This document shows positions 17,781 through 26,780 of a stretch of 64,000 nt of DNA, piece after piece. Every line of letters starts with the position of its first letter. Positions within the stretch are counted from its first letter, which is position 1. A program made the translations under genes and the position numbers. Source of the stretch: Sphaerospermopsis sp. SIO1G1 (GTDB taxonomy: Bacteria; Cyanobacteriota; Cyanobacteriia; Cyanobacteriales; Nostocaceae); contig JAAHFX010000006.1 of assembly GCA_010672785.1 (NCBI GenBank), positions 125,574 through 189,573 of the forward strand. The letters are read 5' to 3'. The notes below the pieces were generated by a model. That model did not search any database and was not told the origin of the DNA. It saw only the letters and a list, made by a program, of their open reading frames with translations.

Positions 17781-17872
17781 GGTGTGTGATTTTCCAGTAA
17801 TGTGATTTTAAAGAGTCGTGAAGATGGGGCAATTAGCCCAAAATTCCGATATAAATAGATATGTAATCTATT

Positions 17873-19258
17873 GTGGCTCTCACCTTGTCTCAAACGAATA
17901 CACGCAATTTACAAGAAACCCATCTAAACCGCGCCCGTGCTAGCCTCAGACAAACCATATCTTGGTATGCTTATCTCCGCAAGTCAGGCCAGCTATCAGC
18001 AAAACCGGAATTAGCAGGTTTAGTTAAACCAGAAATAGAAGTTTTAACAACCACTCTCAATAAATTAGATGGGAATGTGGTGAGAATAGCAGCTTTTGGT
18101 TTGGTTAGTCGCGGTAAATCTGCGGTGTTAAACTCTTTAGTGGGTGAAAAAATTCTCCAAACTGGGCCTTTGAATGGTGTAACTCAATGGCCGCGATCGC
18201 TCCGTTGGCAACCAGGTGGTAAGGTAATTGTAGAACTAATAGATACTCCCGGTTTAGATGAAATTGAGGGAGAAACCAGAGAGCAAATGGCGCGAGATGT
18301 TGCACAACAAGCGGATTTAATTTTGTTTGTTGTTTCTGGGGATATTACTAGAACTGAGTATCAAGGGTTTTTAGAATTACGTCAATCACAAAAACCTTTA
18401 ATTTTAGTATTTAATAAAGTTGATTTATATCCAGATACTGATAGAACAAAAATTTATCAGAATTTACAAAGATTAAGTGTAGGAAATACCCAAGGTGTAT
18501 TTAACAAACAAGATATTTTACCTGATGAAATTGTTATGGTTGCAGCTGAACCTGCACCGATAGAAGTGAGGGTAGAATACCCCGATGGGCAGGTAAATTA
18601 TGAATGGGAAACACCGCCACCCCAAGTAGAAGAATTAAAGCAAACTATTTTAAATATTTTAAATCGAGAAGGACGATCTTTGCTGGCACTCAATGCTTTA
18701 GTACAAGCAAGATGTGCAGAGGAGAAAATTGCTGATAAAACCATAAATTATCGTCAACAAGAAGCAGAAGAAATTATCTGGAAATATGCTAAATATAAAG
18801 CCTTGGCTATAGGCTTAAATCCCATCGCTTTCTTTGATGTTATTGGTGGTTTAGTAGTAGATTTAGCCTTAATTCGTTCCTTAGCAAAATTATATTCATT
18901 ACCAATGACAAGCTATGAAGCCAGTAAATTATTACAGAAAATTTTCTTGAGTTCTGGAGGTTTATTATTAGGTGAAATTGGTAGTAGTTTAATGTTAGGA
19001 ATGGGTAAAAGTGCAGCCGCGATCGCTAGTGGAGAAAACCCCTTAAATATTACCACTTTTGGTGTCAGTGCGATCGCCCAAGCAGGAATAGCTGGTTATG
19101 GTGCTTACACTGTAGGAAAAGCAGCCCAAGTCTATCTAGAACAAGGTTGTACTTGGGGGCAATTGGGAGCAAGTACCGTTATTCAAGAGATATTATCTCA
19201 AGTTGATAAAAATACAATCTTATACAGATTAAGAGAACATTTAGAATTGAAAAATTAG
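17873..19258 (+). CDS. Era/dynamin-like GTPase with DUF697 C-terminal domain
   Basis: A 461-residue GTPase. The G domain has P-loop GLVSRGKS (residues 76-83), G3 DTPGLDE (about 124-130) and G4 NKVD (about 176-180). After a linker, the C-terminal part contains two hydrophobic stretches (ALAIGLNPIAFFDVIGGLVV and the Gly/Ala-rich segment near 395-425), as in DUF697 proteins, which associate with membranes. The role in cyanobacteria is unknown; relatives are proposed to act at membranes or in stress. The start is GTG 17873 (MALTLSQTNTRNL), which leaves a normal N-terminus. It contains several HIP1 sites and stands alone. Confidence 0.85.
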   Translation: MALTLSQTNTRNLQETHLNRARASLRQTISWYAYLRKSGQLSAKPELAGLVKPEIEVLTTTLNKLDGNVVRIAAFGLVSRGKSAVLNSLVGEKILQTGPLNGVTQWPRSLRWQPGGKVIVELIDTPGLDEIEGETREQMARDVAQQADLILFVVSGDITRTEYQGFLELRQSQKPLILVFNKVDLYPDTDRTKIYQNLQRLSVGNTQGVFNKQDILPDEIVMVAAEPAPIEVRVEYPDGQVNYEWETPPPQVEELKQTILNILNREGRSLLALNALVQARCAEEKIADKTINYRQQEAEEIIWKYAKYKALAIGLNPIAFFDVIGGLVVDLALIRSLAKLYSLPMTSYEASKLLQKIFLSSGGLLLGEIGSSLMLGMGKSAAAIASGENPLNITTFGVSAIAQAGIAGYGAYTVGKAAQVYLEQGCTWGQLGASTVIQEILSQVDKNTILYRLREHLELKN

Positions 19259-19349
19259 TTAGGTCTGGCTAACTAAATATGAAAGTATCACAGATAAAGG
19301 ATATTAGACAATTTAAAATTTAAAAGCTGCAAGGATTGAGGGTAAAATC

Positions 19350-19467
19350 AACTGACAACTGATAACTGATAACTGATAACTGATAACTGATAACTGATAA
19401 CTGATAACTGATAACTGATAACTGATAACTGATAACTGATAACTGATAACTGATAACTGATAACTGA
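19350..19467. repeat. Long heptamer tandem repeat (TAACTGA)
   Basis: About 16 nearly perfect consecutive TAACTGA units, the longest and most homogeneous STRR of the window. The homogeneity suggests recent expansion. Confidence 0.95.
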
Positions 19468-19506
19468 CCAACTTGATACTATTTCATATTTATTTTAGAT
19501 TTGCAG

Positions 19507-19605
19507 ATATAGGAATTCTATTTGAGTTTTGAATACAATTAGGTATTGTCGGGTGTGTGAAAACGAAGTTCGTAACGCACCATTATCATACGCCAAAAAA
19601 TATGC
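19507..19605. mobile_element. MITE-like element, family C (partial)
   Basis: Begins with GATATAGGAATTCTATTTGA, like 24848-25028, and contains GGGTGTGT and GTAACGCACCATTATCA. The right half is replaced by a segment resembling the right end of the family A copy at 44716-44838 (CGCCAAAAAATATGCCAGTT), so the copy looks chimeric. Confidence 0.55.
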
Positions 19606-19623
19606 CAGTTGCCTAAGTCCTAA

Positions 19624-19740
19624 TACAGCAGATTTCGTTGCTATGAGGTACAAATCATAATCATGAAACTCTTGTGGGGTGGGCATCTTGTGTGGGGTGG
19701 GCATCTTGCCCGCCAATACTATACCTCATTACACCGGAAA
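19624..19740 (+). mobile_element. MITE-like element, family B
   Basis: Left end TACAGCAGATTTCGTT, then GAGGTACAAATCATAATCAT, GTGGGGTGGGCATCTTG (duplicated in this copy) and the right end CCTCATTACACCGGAAA. Other copies lie at 21384-21490 (inverted) and 41300-41406. Non-coding. Confidence 0.75.
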
Positions 19741-20134
19741 GTCCTAATATCATTCCGATCTTACCGGATTTGGTATCATATCATTTCAAGGGCAACCACG
19801 GGGGTTTGCCCCTACGTATCTTTTCAAGAATCAAATATTATCCCTATACTAGAACAGGACTTATGCAAAAATATTCCAAAACTCCATTTCTCTGCGACTG
19901 GAGCGCCTCTGCGTGAAACAAAATCATACCTTTAATCAGCAACACCGAAAAAAGATAAAAAACACTACCATATCAATTAGCAGTACAAATTGAAGCTGAT
20001 AAAGAATAAATAAGTTGAAAAACTGATCTCAAAACTTCTGTGGTAGAAACATAAAAGCCAGAAGCCAAAAGCAAAAAGCAAAATAGCAATCATCTTCAAT
20101 TTACCAAAACCTAAAATTACTAGGGGTGTATAAC

Positions 20135-21331
20135 ATGGCAAAAGTATTAATCATTGGTGCAGGTGGAGTTGGTAACGTAGTTGCCAAAAAATGCGCCCAA
20201 GAAAAAAGTGTATTCACAGATATACTGTTAGCGAGTAGAACAAAAGAAAAATGTGATGCGATCGCCAAAGACATCACCCATCCCAACATTGCTACAGCCA
20301 AAGTAGACGCAGACAAAAGCAGCGAAGTAGCCACATTAATCAAAGACTTTCAACCCGATGTAGTTATCAACGTCGCGCTACCATACCAAGATTTATCTAT
20401 TATGGATGCGTGCTTAGAAACTGGAGTAAATTACCTAGATACCGCTAACTACGAACCCCCAGATGAAGCCAAATTTGAATACAAATGGCAATGGGCATAC
20501 CAAGAAAGGTATCAACAAGCTGGTATTATGGCAGTATTAGGATGTGGATTTGATCCTGGAGTGACAGGAATATTTACCGCCCATGCACTCAAATACCACT
20601 TTGACGAAATTCACTACCTAGACATCGTAGACTGTAATGCCGGTAATCATGGTCATCCCTTCGCTACCAACTTTAACCCAGAAATCAACATTAGAGAAAT
20701 TACCCAAAAAGGTAAATACTACGAAAACAACCAATGGGTAGAAATTGATCCCTTTTCCATCAACCGCAGCATAGAATACCCAGAGATCGGATCAAAAGAT
20801 TCCTATGTTTTGTATCACGAAGAATTGGAATCTCTAGTTAAACACATCCCAACCATCAAACGCGCTCGTTTTTGGATGACTTTCTCCCAAGAATATCTTA
20901 CCCACCTACGGGTACTACAAAATGTAGGACTAACTAGTATTGAACCCATTGAATACGAAGGAAAACAGATAGTACCCTTAAATTTCCTCAAAGCAGTATT
21001 ACCAGTACCATCTTCTTTAGGTGAAAACTACGAAGGGCAAACTTCCATAGGTTGTCACATTAGTGGGATCAAAGACGGAAAACAAAGAACCTACTACATC
21101 TACAATAACTGTGATCACGCCAAATCATACCAAGAAGTAGGCGCTCAAGCTATATCCTACACTACAGGAGTACCCGCCATGTTAGGGGCATTACTGATGG
21201 TGACAGGAGAATGGCAAGGAAAAGGAGTCTTCAACGTCGAACAACTTAATCCCGATCCCTTTTTAGAAAAACTCGGAAAATACGGACTACCTTGGCATGA
21301 ATTAATAGATAAAACGTCAGTGTTTGCATAG
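20135..21331 (+). CDS. Carboxynorspermidine dehydrogenase (saccharopine dehydrogenase family)
   Basis: A 398-residue NAD(P)-dependent dehydrogenase of the saccharopine dehydrogenase/Lys1 family. The N-terminal Rossmann motif VLIIGAGGVGNVVAKKCAQE is at residues 4-23; the segment LGCGFDPGVTGIFTAHALKY (about 140-160) is typical of carboxy(nor)spermidine synthases. The next gene encodes carboxynorspermidine decarboxylase, so together they make a triamine from aspartate semialdehyde and a diamine, the alternative polyamine route. I start at ATG 20135 rather than GTG 20126. Inverted family B elements lie on both sides, and a heptamer repeat follows immediately after the stop. Confidence 0.9.
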   Translation: MAKVLIIGAGGVGNVVAKKCAQEKSVFTDILLASRTKEKCDAIAKDITHPNIATAKVDADKSSEVATLIKDFQPDVVINVALPYQDLSIMDACLETGVNYLDTANYEPPDEAKFEYKWQWAYQERYQQAGIMAVLGCGFDPGVTGIFTAHALKYHFDEIHYLDIVDCNAGNHGHPFATNFNPEINIREITQKGKYYENNQWVEIDPFSINRSIEYPEIGSKDSYVLYHEELESLVKHIPTIKRARFWMTFSQEYLTHLRVLQNVGLTSIEPIEYEGKQIVPLNFLKAVLPVPSSLGENYEGQTSIGCHISGIKDGKQRTYYIYNNCDHAKSYQEVGAQAISYTTGVPAMLGALLMVTGEWQGKGVFNVEQLNPDPFLEKLGKYGLPWHELIDKTSVFA

Positions 21332-21337
21332 AAATCA

Positions 21338-21378
21338 GTTATCAGTTATCAGTTGTCAGTTAGCAGTTAGCAGTTGTC
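21338..21378. repeat. Heptamer tandem repeat (CAGTTAT)
   Basis: CAGTTAT/CAGTTGT/CAGTTAG units start five bases after the dehydrogenase stop codon. Confidence 0.85.
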
Positions 21379-21383
21379 GCTAT

Positions 21384-21490
21384 TACAGCGTTTTCCGGTG
21401 TCATGAGGTACATTGTTGGCGGGCAAGATGCCCACCCCACAAGAGTTTCATGATTATGATTTGTAGCTCATAGGAACGAAATCTGCTATA
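21384..21490 (-). mobile_element. MITE-like element, family B (inverted copy)
   Basis: The reverse complement of the 19624-19740 element: TACAGCGTTTTCCGG, ATGAGGTACATTG, GGCGGGCAAGATGCCCACCC, then AGGAACGAAATCTGCTATA. The outer ends TACAGC/GCTATA form imperfect terminal inverted repeats. Confidence 0.75.
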
Positions 21491-21532
21491 ACAGTCACCA
21501 TTCACCAGTCACCAGTCACCAATCCCCAATCA

Positions 21533-22666
21533 ATGAACTATAATCAAATTCCTTCCCCTTGCTATGTTCTTGAAGAAGAAAAACTGATCAAAAATCTAGA
21601 GTTAATAGACTCAGTGCAAAAACAAGCTGATATCACAGTCATTTTGGCTTTAAAAGGTTTTGCGATGTATAGTACCTTTCCCTTGGTGAAAAAATACCTC
21701 AAAGGTGCAACCGCAAGTTCTTTATTTGAAGCTAATTTGATTAGAGAAGAATTAGGTGGAGAATTACACCTTTATTTTCCTATTTATCAAGATCATGAAT
21801 TTAATGCAGCTATCCAAAATGCAACTCATATTACTTTTAACTCTCTGACTCAATGGGAAAAGTTCAAAGACAAAACCATTGCTGCTCAAATTTCTCCCGG
21901 TTTACGAATTAACCCTGAATATTCCCCAGTCACAACAGATATCTATAACCCTGCATCCTTAACTTCCCGCTTAGGAATCAGATCGGCAATTTTAGGTGAT
22001 ACATTACCCCCAGAGATTGAAGGTTTACACTGTCATAACCTCTGTGAAAGTGACTCTCAGGCTTTATCCACCACTTTGATGCAAATAGAAAAACTGTTTG
22101 GCCATCATCTAGAACAAATAAAATGGCTGAACTTGGGTGGTGGACATTTGTTAACCCGTAATGGTTATGATATTGAAAATTTTATCGAAGTAGTGAAGAA
22201 ATTTAAGGCTAAATATCCCCATTTAGATATTTATATTGAACCTAGTTCTGCTATTGCATGGCAAACAGGATTTTTAAAAGCAACTGTCTGGGATTTAATT
22301 CCTACCCCTGGGCCAATTATTGCTATGCTAGATGTATCATTTACTGCTCATATGCCTGATTGTTTGGAAATGCCCTATAAACCCCAAATTCAGGGAGCAA
22401 GAGATCCACAACCAGGAGAAACAACTTATCGAATGGGTGGTTTAACCTGTTTAGCAGGAGATGTGATGGGAATGGGAGATTATTATTTTGATACTCCTTT
22501 GAAAGTTGGTGATGCAATTATTTTGGAAGATATGATTCACTATACAATGGTAAAAACTTCCATGTTTAATGGTGTCAAACACCCATCTATTGGCATTTTA
22601 AGAGATGGGGATTTTGAATTAGTCCGTGAATTTACATATGCAGATTTTAAGCAGAGATTATCTTAA
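21533..22666 (+). CDS. nspC: Carboxynorspermidine decarboxylase
   Basis: A 377-residue PLP-dependent decarboxylase of fold III, NspC family, converting carboxy(nor)spermidine to (nor)spermidine or a related triamine. PLP lysine is Lys41 in TVILALKGFAMYST. The motifs LHCHNLCESDSQAL (about 162-175), WLNLGGGHLLTR (about 199-210) and the glutamate-bearing IYIEPSSAIAWQTG (about 236-249) are typical of the family. It lies about 200 bp after its pathway partner. The gap holds a heptamer repeat and a family B element, so co-transcription may have been disturbed. ATG at 21533. Confidence 0.92.
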   Translation: MNYNQIPSPCYVLEEEKLIKNLELIDSVQKQADITVILALKGFAMYSTFPLVKKYLKGATASSLFEANLIREELGGELHLYFPIYQDHEFNAAIQNATHITFNSLTQWEKFKDKTIAAQISPGLRINPEYSPVTTDIYNPASLTSRLGIRSAILGDTLPPEIEGLHCHNLCESDSQALSTTLMQIEKLFGHHLEQIKWLNLGGGHLLTRNGYDIENFIEVVKKFKAKYPHLDIYIEPSSAIAWQTGFLKATVWDLIPTPGPIIAMLDVSFTAHMPDCLEMPYKPQIQGARDPQPGETTYRMGGLTCLAGDVMGMGDYYFDTPLKVGDAIILEDMIHYTMVKTSMFNGVKHPSIGILRDGDFELVREFTYADFKQRLS

Positions 22667-22731
22667 ATATTGGTAATTACCAATGACTAATCAATAATAA
22701 TTAATCAATAATAACTAATCAATAAATTAAT

Positions 22732-22856
22732 AAGTACCTAAGCAAAATTAATTTAACATTTTCGGAACAAACAAAAATCTCTGTAGCTCTTATCTGTTAC
22801 CTTTTCCCTGTTCCCTGTTCCCTCCCTATTCCCTCCCTATTCCCTGTTCCCTCTCC
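22732..22856. repeat. Dispersed repeat, family F, plus GTTCCCT heptamers
   Basis: CTAAGCAAAATTAATTTAAC, then TTTTCGGAACAAAC and CTCTGTAGCTCTTA, are shared almost exactly with 41406-41467. In both places a run of (C)TGTTCCCT heptamers follows. This looks like one composite element with its own tandem tail. Confidence 0.7.
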
Positions 22857-22935
22857 GAAATATAAAATTTATTTTGCACGACTACTTAATATTTAAAATT
22901 TATGGATATAACCACCAATAGCTGACAGCTTCTGT

Positions 22936-24732
22936 ATGTCTATTTTTCTTACATTAACCGTTGTTATTTTTGCTCTAATTTGTTTTGTTGGTGAATGGTT
23001 ACCTACAGATATAGTTGCTATTATTGTCTCCGTTTTGTTGACTCTACTTGGTTTAATTACTCCAGAAGAAAGTATTTCTGGGTTTAGTAACTCTGCAACC
23101 ATAACTGTATTAGCTATGTTTATTCTCAGTGCTGGAATTAGTCGCACGGGAGCAATTCAAACTCTAGAACACTTTTTGCTGAAATGGGGAGGTAAACACC
23201 CGACTAAACAAATATTTATTTTGGGTTTATTAGCTGGTCCAATTACAGCTTTAGTTAATAATACAGCAGTGGTAGCTGTGTTTTTACCAATTGTGGAAAA
23301 TTGGTGTTCTCGCCAAAGAATTCCTGTTTCCTTGCTTTTATTACCTTTGTCATATGTGACAATTTTGGGAGGAATGATTACTATAGTTGGAACTTCTACC
23401 AGTGTTCTTGCTAGTGGTTTATCTGATAGTTTAGGATATGGTAGTTTTGGATTATTTCAGTTTACATTTTTAGGTTTGATCACTTTTTCCATTGGATTAA
23501 TTTATTTAGCTATTGTTGCTCCCCAATTACTGAAAAATAAAGTTAATCAATGTTCTCATGATGATCTTGTTACTTGTGGTTATGCACTCAAGGATTATAT
23601 TAGTGAAATTATTATTACCCCTGGATCTCAATTGGTAGGACAAACCTTAAATAGTAGTCGTTTACAACGCCAGTTTGATGTAGATGTGATTGAAATTATT
23701 GATAATGGTGTCCATTTTTCTCAACCTTTGGGAGATAAGAAACTGCGTGTAGGTTGTATTTTGTTAGTGAGGGGTGGTAGAGAAGATTTACTACAAATTA
23801 AAAACCAAAAGGGAATTGAAATTTTAGCAGACGTAAAGTTTAATTACCCTTCCTTAAAGGCCGATTTTAATTCAGAAGAAGAAGGAGTCGCAGAAGTTTT
23901 AATTACTTCTAATTCTAATTTAATTGGTTCTACTTTAAAAGAATTACGTTTTCGTCAAAGATATAATGTCACCGTTTTAGCCATTCGTAGAGGTCAAGAA
24001 TTAAGCCGTAACCGTTTGGGAAAAACACCTTTACGTTTTGGTGATGTTTTATTAGTGAGTGGCCCACAACAAAGTTTAATTGGTTTACAAACCAGTCGCA
24101 ATTTATTAGTAGTTATGCAGCGAGATATTGAAACTCTCCGTCATTCTAAAGCTGGTACAGCTATTGCTATTTGTCTGACTGTGGTTTTATTAGCAGCTTT
24201 TAAATTATTAACTATTTTAGTTAGTTCTTTAATTGGTGTAATTTTGATGGTGCTGACTGGTTGTCTCAAACCCAAGGAAATTTATGAAGCGGTGAGATGG
24301 GATATTATTTTTCTGTTAGCAGGTTTAATTCCTTTGGGTATTGCAATGAGTAATTCTGGGACGACTCAGTTATTGGCAGAAAATATTATCAAGTTAGCAG
24401 GTCAATTACCTGGTTATTGGTTGCTGACTTTTTTCTTTGTGATTACTGCTTGTATGACTGAGATTTTATCTAATAATGCAGCAGTTATTTTATTATTACC
24501 AATTGCAGCTAAAGTGGCGGAAAGTTTAAGTTTTAATCCTTTGGCTTTTATGTTAGCTGTAACTTTTGCTGCTTCTTATAGTTTTATGACTCCTATTGGT
24601 TATCAAACGAATACTATGGTTTATAGTCCTGGTGGTTATCGGTTTTTAGATTTTTTCCGAGTAGGCGCTCCTTTAACTATAATTATGACTTTGATTATTC
24701 CACCTTTGATTATTATTTTATATGGTATTTAA
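22936..24732 (+). CDS. SLC13-family permease with two TrkA-C domains
   Basis: A 598-residue inner-membrane transporter of the SLC13/DASS (CitT) superfamily, related to algal and cyanobacterial SLT-type sulfate permeases. Hydrophobic segments span about 1-200 and 405-598. Between them lie two TrkA-C (RCK_C) regulatory domains, recognisable from IIITPGSQLVGQTLNSSRLQ (near 220) and VLITSNSNLIGSTLKELRFR (near 320). The conserved hairpins LVNNTAVVAVFLPIV and EILSNNAAVILLLPIA carry the SNNAA/NNTA Na+/substrate motif. The substrate (sulfate, dicarboxylate or other anion) cannot be decided from sequence. ATG at 22936. Confidence 0.88.
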   Translation: MSIFLTLTVVIFALICFVGEWLPTDIVAIIVSVLLTLLGLITPEESISGFSNSATITVLAMFILSAGISRTGAIQTLEHFLLKWGGKHPTKQIFILGLLAGPITALVNNTAVVAVFLPIVENWCSRQRIPVSLLLLPLSYVTILGGMITIVGTSTSVLASGLSDSLGYGSFGLFQFTFLGLITFSIGLIYLAIVAPQLLKNKVNQCSHDDLVTCGYALKDYISEIIITPGSQLVGQTLNSSRLQRQFDVDVIEIIDNGVHFSQPLGDKKLRVGCILLVRGGREDLLQIKNQKGIEILADVKFNYPSLKADFNSEEEGVAEVLITSNSNLIGSTLKELRFRQRYNVTVLAIRRGQELSRNRLGKTPLRFGDVLLVSGPQQSLIGLQTSRNLLVVMQRDIETLRHSKAGTAIAICLTVVLLAAFKLLTILVSSLIGVILMVLTGCLKPKEIYEAVRWDIIFLLAGLIPLGIAMSNSGTTQLLAENIIKLAGQLPGYWLLTFFFVITACMTEILSNNAAVILLLPIAAKVAESLSFNPLAFMLAVTFAASYSFMTPIGYQTNTMVYSPGGYRFLDFFRVGAPLTIIMTLIIPPLIIILYGI

Positions 24733-24778
24733 GTAGCTTGGGTTTCAAAATTTTCTTTGTGCTAATGCAAAAGGACAT

Positions 24779-24848
24779 ATCAGTTATCAGTTATCAGTTA
24801 TCAGTTATCAGTTATCAGTTATCAGTTATCAGTTATCAGTTATTAGTT
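24779..24848. repeat. Heptamer tandem repeat (CAGTTAT)
   Basis: Ten essentially perfect ATCAGTT/CAGTTAT units. Confidence 0.93.
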
Positions 24849-25028
24849 ATAGGAATCCTATTTGAGTTTTGAATAAAATTAGGTATTGTAGGGTGTGTTA
24901 GAACGGAGTTAGTAACGCACCATTATCAAGTATTTGCTGCGTTAAGCTATCACTTTAGCGAAGCCATTTCCAAAGGGATTAACACACCCTAAGTGTTTTT
25001 GCAAGAATCAAATATTATCCCTATATTA
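24848..25028. mobile_element. MITE-like element, family C
   Basis: Left end TATAGGAATCCTATTTGAG and right end CAAATATTATCCCTATA form imperfect terminal inverted repeats about 180 bp apart. The interior contains GGGTGTGTTAGAACG and TTAACACACCCTAAG, an internal inverted pair. Non-coding; a partial copy lies at 19507 and end fragments at 19826 and 26280. Confidence 0.65.
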
Positions 25029-25433
25029 GTTTGAAAATATCAAAAAATTTATTATTCAGTTTCTATGAATTTTACTTCCTATTAAAAAATAGACCTAGCG
25101 ATCGCATGATTAAAGTTTCTAACTTTATCAAGGAAGTGTTAGCACCTATTTTCAACCCTTACCCTACTTTGTATGCAGATCATATAAATATATAGGGATA
25201 AATTGTGAAAATATTTTTTATATAACAACAACCACTAATTATATCTTAATCGTATAGGAATTAACCAAAAAAATTCATATAAATTGATAGCCTTAAGCAG
25301 AGTTTAATGTTCAATACTTATCGGTTAGAAAATGAACAAATAGAAGTTTTTGGTAACATAAACTACCAGGCTAATCACAGATAAGTATTGTGTGTTATCT
25401 TCCCTATTCCCCTGCAAAAAAGGCAAAAATATT

Positions 25434-25709
25434 ATGACAACTTTTAATGGAGTTAACGCTACAAACTACTCCGACGAAACTAAAAATAATACCATTGAAC
25501 AAGCAATACTAGAAGCAATAGCAGAAGCTAGAGAAGTTTGTGATCAAAATGGCATCAATTCTCCCAGTTGTGCAGTAGCTTGGGATATTGTAGAAGAATT
25601 GCAAGCCGAAAAATCCCATCAGAAACAGGCTAAACATCGGCAAACATCTCTGGAAAGCTATTGTGAAATGTATCCAGATGCACTGGAGTGTTTAATGTAC
25701 GATTTATAA
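25434..25709 (+). CDS. cp12: CP12 Calvin-cycle regulator
   Basis: A 91-residue intrinsically flexible redox protein. Oxidised CP12 ties GAPDH and phosphoribulokinase into an inactive complex in the dark. The core AVAWDIVEELQAE (about 47-59) is the family hallmark. An N-terminal Cys pair (Cys36, Cys46 in VCDQNGINSPSC) and a C-terminal pair (Cys77, Cys86 in YCEMYPDALEC) form the two disulfides. The protein ends CLMYDL where many homologues end with a more acidic YDD-type tail, which inserts into GAPDH; this may alter binding. I start at ATG 25434; an in-frame GTG at 25392 has a non-family leader. It works with the F/SBPase at 12168. Confidence 0.93.
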   Translation: MTTFNGVNATNYSDETKNNTIEQAILEAIAEAREVCDQNGINSPSCAVAWDIVEELQAEKSHQKQAKHRQTSLESYCEMYPDALECLMYDL

Positions 25710-25955
25710 ATTTATAAAAATAAATGTAGATGTAGATGCGGGTTGGGTGGACGCAAGGAAACCCAACAATAATTAAAACGTTATAATTATAGATAAGATA
25801 AGAAGTAAAATAAAATAAACTTTATATATAATTGGGAAATAATTGAATTATGTCCTACAGCAAGTTAGGAATTTTAGTTTGGATGATAACTTCCACTAAC
25901 TAGATAATTTAACCATAAATTTTTTATGTTCTGTACTATCTGTAGAAAATATATA

Positions 25956-26062
25956 TCATTCCGATATAACCTAACTTAATATCATATCATTTCTGGTGCA
26001 ACCACGGGGGGTTTGCCCCTACGTGAGGAAAAAATATCATTCCGATATAAGCGAATTTGATA
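25956..26062. repeat. Dispersed repeat, family D (CATTCCGAT ends)
   Basis: TATCATTCCGATATAACC at one side and TATCATTCCGATATAAGC at the other are direct copies. Between them lies CAACCACGGGGGGTTTGCCC, found also near 19792. Confidence 0.6.
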
Positions 26063-26339
26063 TTATTAGTCCCTGATCATTCGTGATCGCACAATGTTAC
26101 GGTTAACTTTGCGCTCTTAATAATTTCTGGTATATTTTTAAAGCTTAAATAGTTTTCCCATAACTTTACAGGAAAACTATTGTCACCTATAGTGATCCGA
26201 TTTGATTTATGAATTTTTCGTGGAGTCAGGGAACAGGGAATAGGGAAGAAGAATTTACGTATATACTGAGTTCTGTTCAAAAATCAAATAGGAGTCCTAT
26301 ATATTAAGTATGTTGTAATTAACTACTTTTAAAGTAATC

Positions 26340-26430
26340 AGGACTTACGCAAAATATACTTCAAATACCGACATTGCGACGAAAGGAAGCAATCTCAAAT
26401 CTCGATGTTTCATGAAAATGCGTAAGTCCT
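26340..26430. mobile_element. MITE-like element, family A
   Basis: AGGACTTACGCAAAATATAC at the left and ATGCGTAAGTCCT at the right. The interior shares ATACTTCAAATA and the CGACGAAAGG-A-CGCAATCTCAAA segment with the copy at 44840-44935. Confidence 0.8.
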
Positions 26431-26480
26431 GATAATCAGAACCAGTAAAATTAATTACAACAGTGACTTAATTTTAGCTA

Positions 26481-26780
26481 TTAAACTTTGACACTAATCG
26501 TGGGAGTAGGATCTTCAGTCCAACCTTTGTTGCTTGGGTAATAAATTACAGCATCACTATCACCATTATGTACTGCAATTTGATATCTACGCTTAACACC
26601 TGCTCCAAAAGTTGCATTATAAACTGTTGAAGCTGTATTTCCAGGCTGAATAGTATCAGTGTTGGTATTTTTTGTCAGTCTTTTGTACAAACCACCTTTA
26701 GATTTTACTTTGCACTCATGCCATTCAACAAAAAGTGTCTCATTGTCATTGTTTACCACAGTGATTGTTAGTCTAGGCAT
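26481..26780 (-). CDS. Small beta-rich protein, unknown
   Basis: A 99-residue protein beginning MPRLTITVVNNDNETLFVEW. The alternating hydrophobic pattern (LTITVVNN, LFVEWHEC, YQIAVHNG, AVIYYPSN, PTISVKV) predicts a small beta-sandwich. It has one Cys, and there is no signal peptide. The ATG at 26780 is chosen because a strong AAGGAG ribosome binding site lies 6 nt upstream (26787-26792); the frame stays open to 26864 but without such a site. It is divergent from a membrane LuxR-type regulator 228 bp away, which may control it. I do not recognise the family; it loosely recalls small lectin- or toxin-like beta folds. Confidence 0.72.
   Translation of the reverse strand: MPRLTITVVNNDNETLFVEWHECKVKSKGGLYKRLTKNTNTDTIQPGNTASTVYNATFGAGVKRRYQIAVHNGDSDAVIYYPSNKGWTEDPTPTISVKV

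Larger units (their letters stand above)
19259..20134. other. Repeat-dense intergenic region
   Basis: No gene is seen. In order it holds a GGTCTGGCTAACTAAATATGA relic, the longest TAACTGA heptamer run (19350-19467), a family C fragment (19507-19605), a family B element (19624-19740), a family D segment with GGGGTTTGCCCCTACG (about 19745-19857) and a half family A element (19856-19920). The short open frames here lie entirely within these repeats. Confidence 0.7.
24733..25433. other. Repeat-rich intergenic region upstream of cp12
   Basis: It contains a heptamer run (24779-24848) and a family C element (24848-25028), followed by about 400 bp of A+T-rich sequence that should hold the cp12 promoter. 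TATAGGGATA and TATAGGAATT relics occur near 25193 and 25251. No gene is seen. Confidence 0.6.
25710..26480. other. Intergenic region with several repeats
   Basis: It contains a GTTGGGT/ACCCAAC hairpin (about 25744-25766), a family D segment (about 25956-26062) with two ATCATTCCGATATAA ends around GGGGTTTGCCCCTACG, a GGGAACA heptamer fragment (26225-26245), a family C end (about 26275-26305) and the family A element at 26340-26430. A minus-strand frame at 26077-26280 crosses the heptamer fragment and is not believed. Confidence 0.6.

Noticed and set aside
19350..19467. Possible CRISPR array
   Set aside because: The run is a direct tandem of 7-bp units without spacers; no cas gene is near.
19495..19935. 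Three short open frames in the gap before the dehydrogenase gene
   Set aside because: They lie wholly within dispersed repeats B, C and D, which recur non-coding elsewhere.
26077..26280. 67-residue minus-strand frame
   Set aside because: Part of it is a GGGAACA repeat and a family C element end; no homology is recognised.
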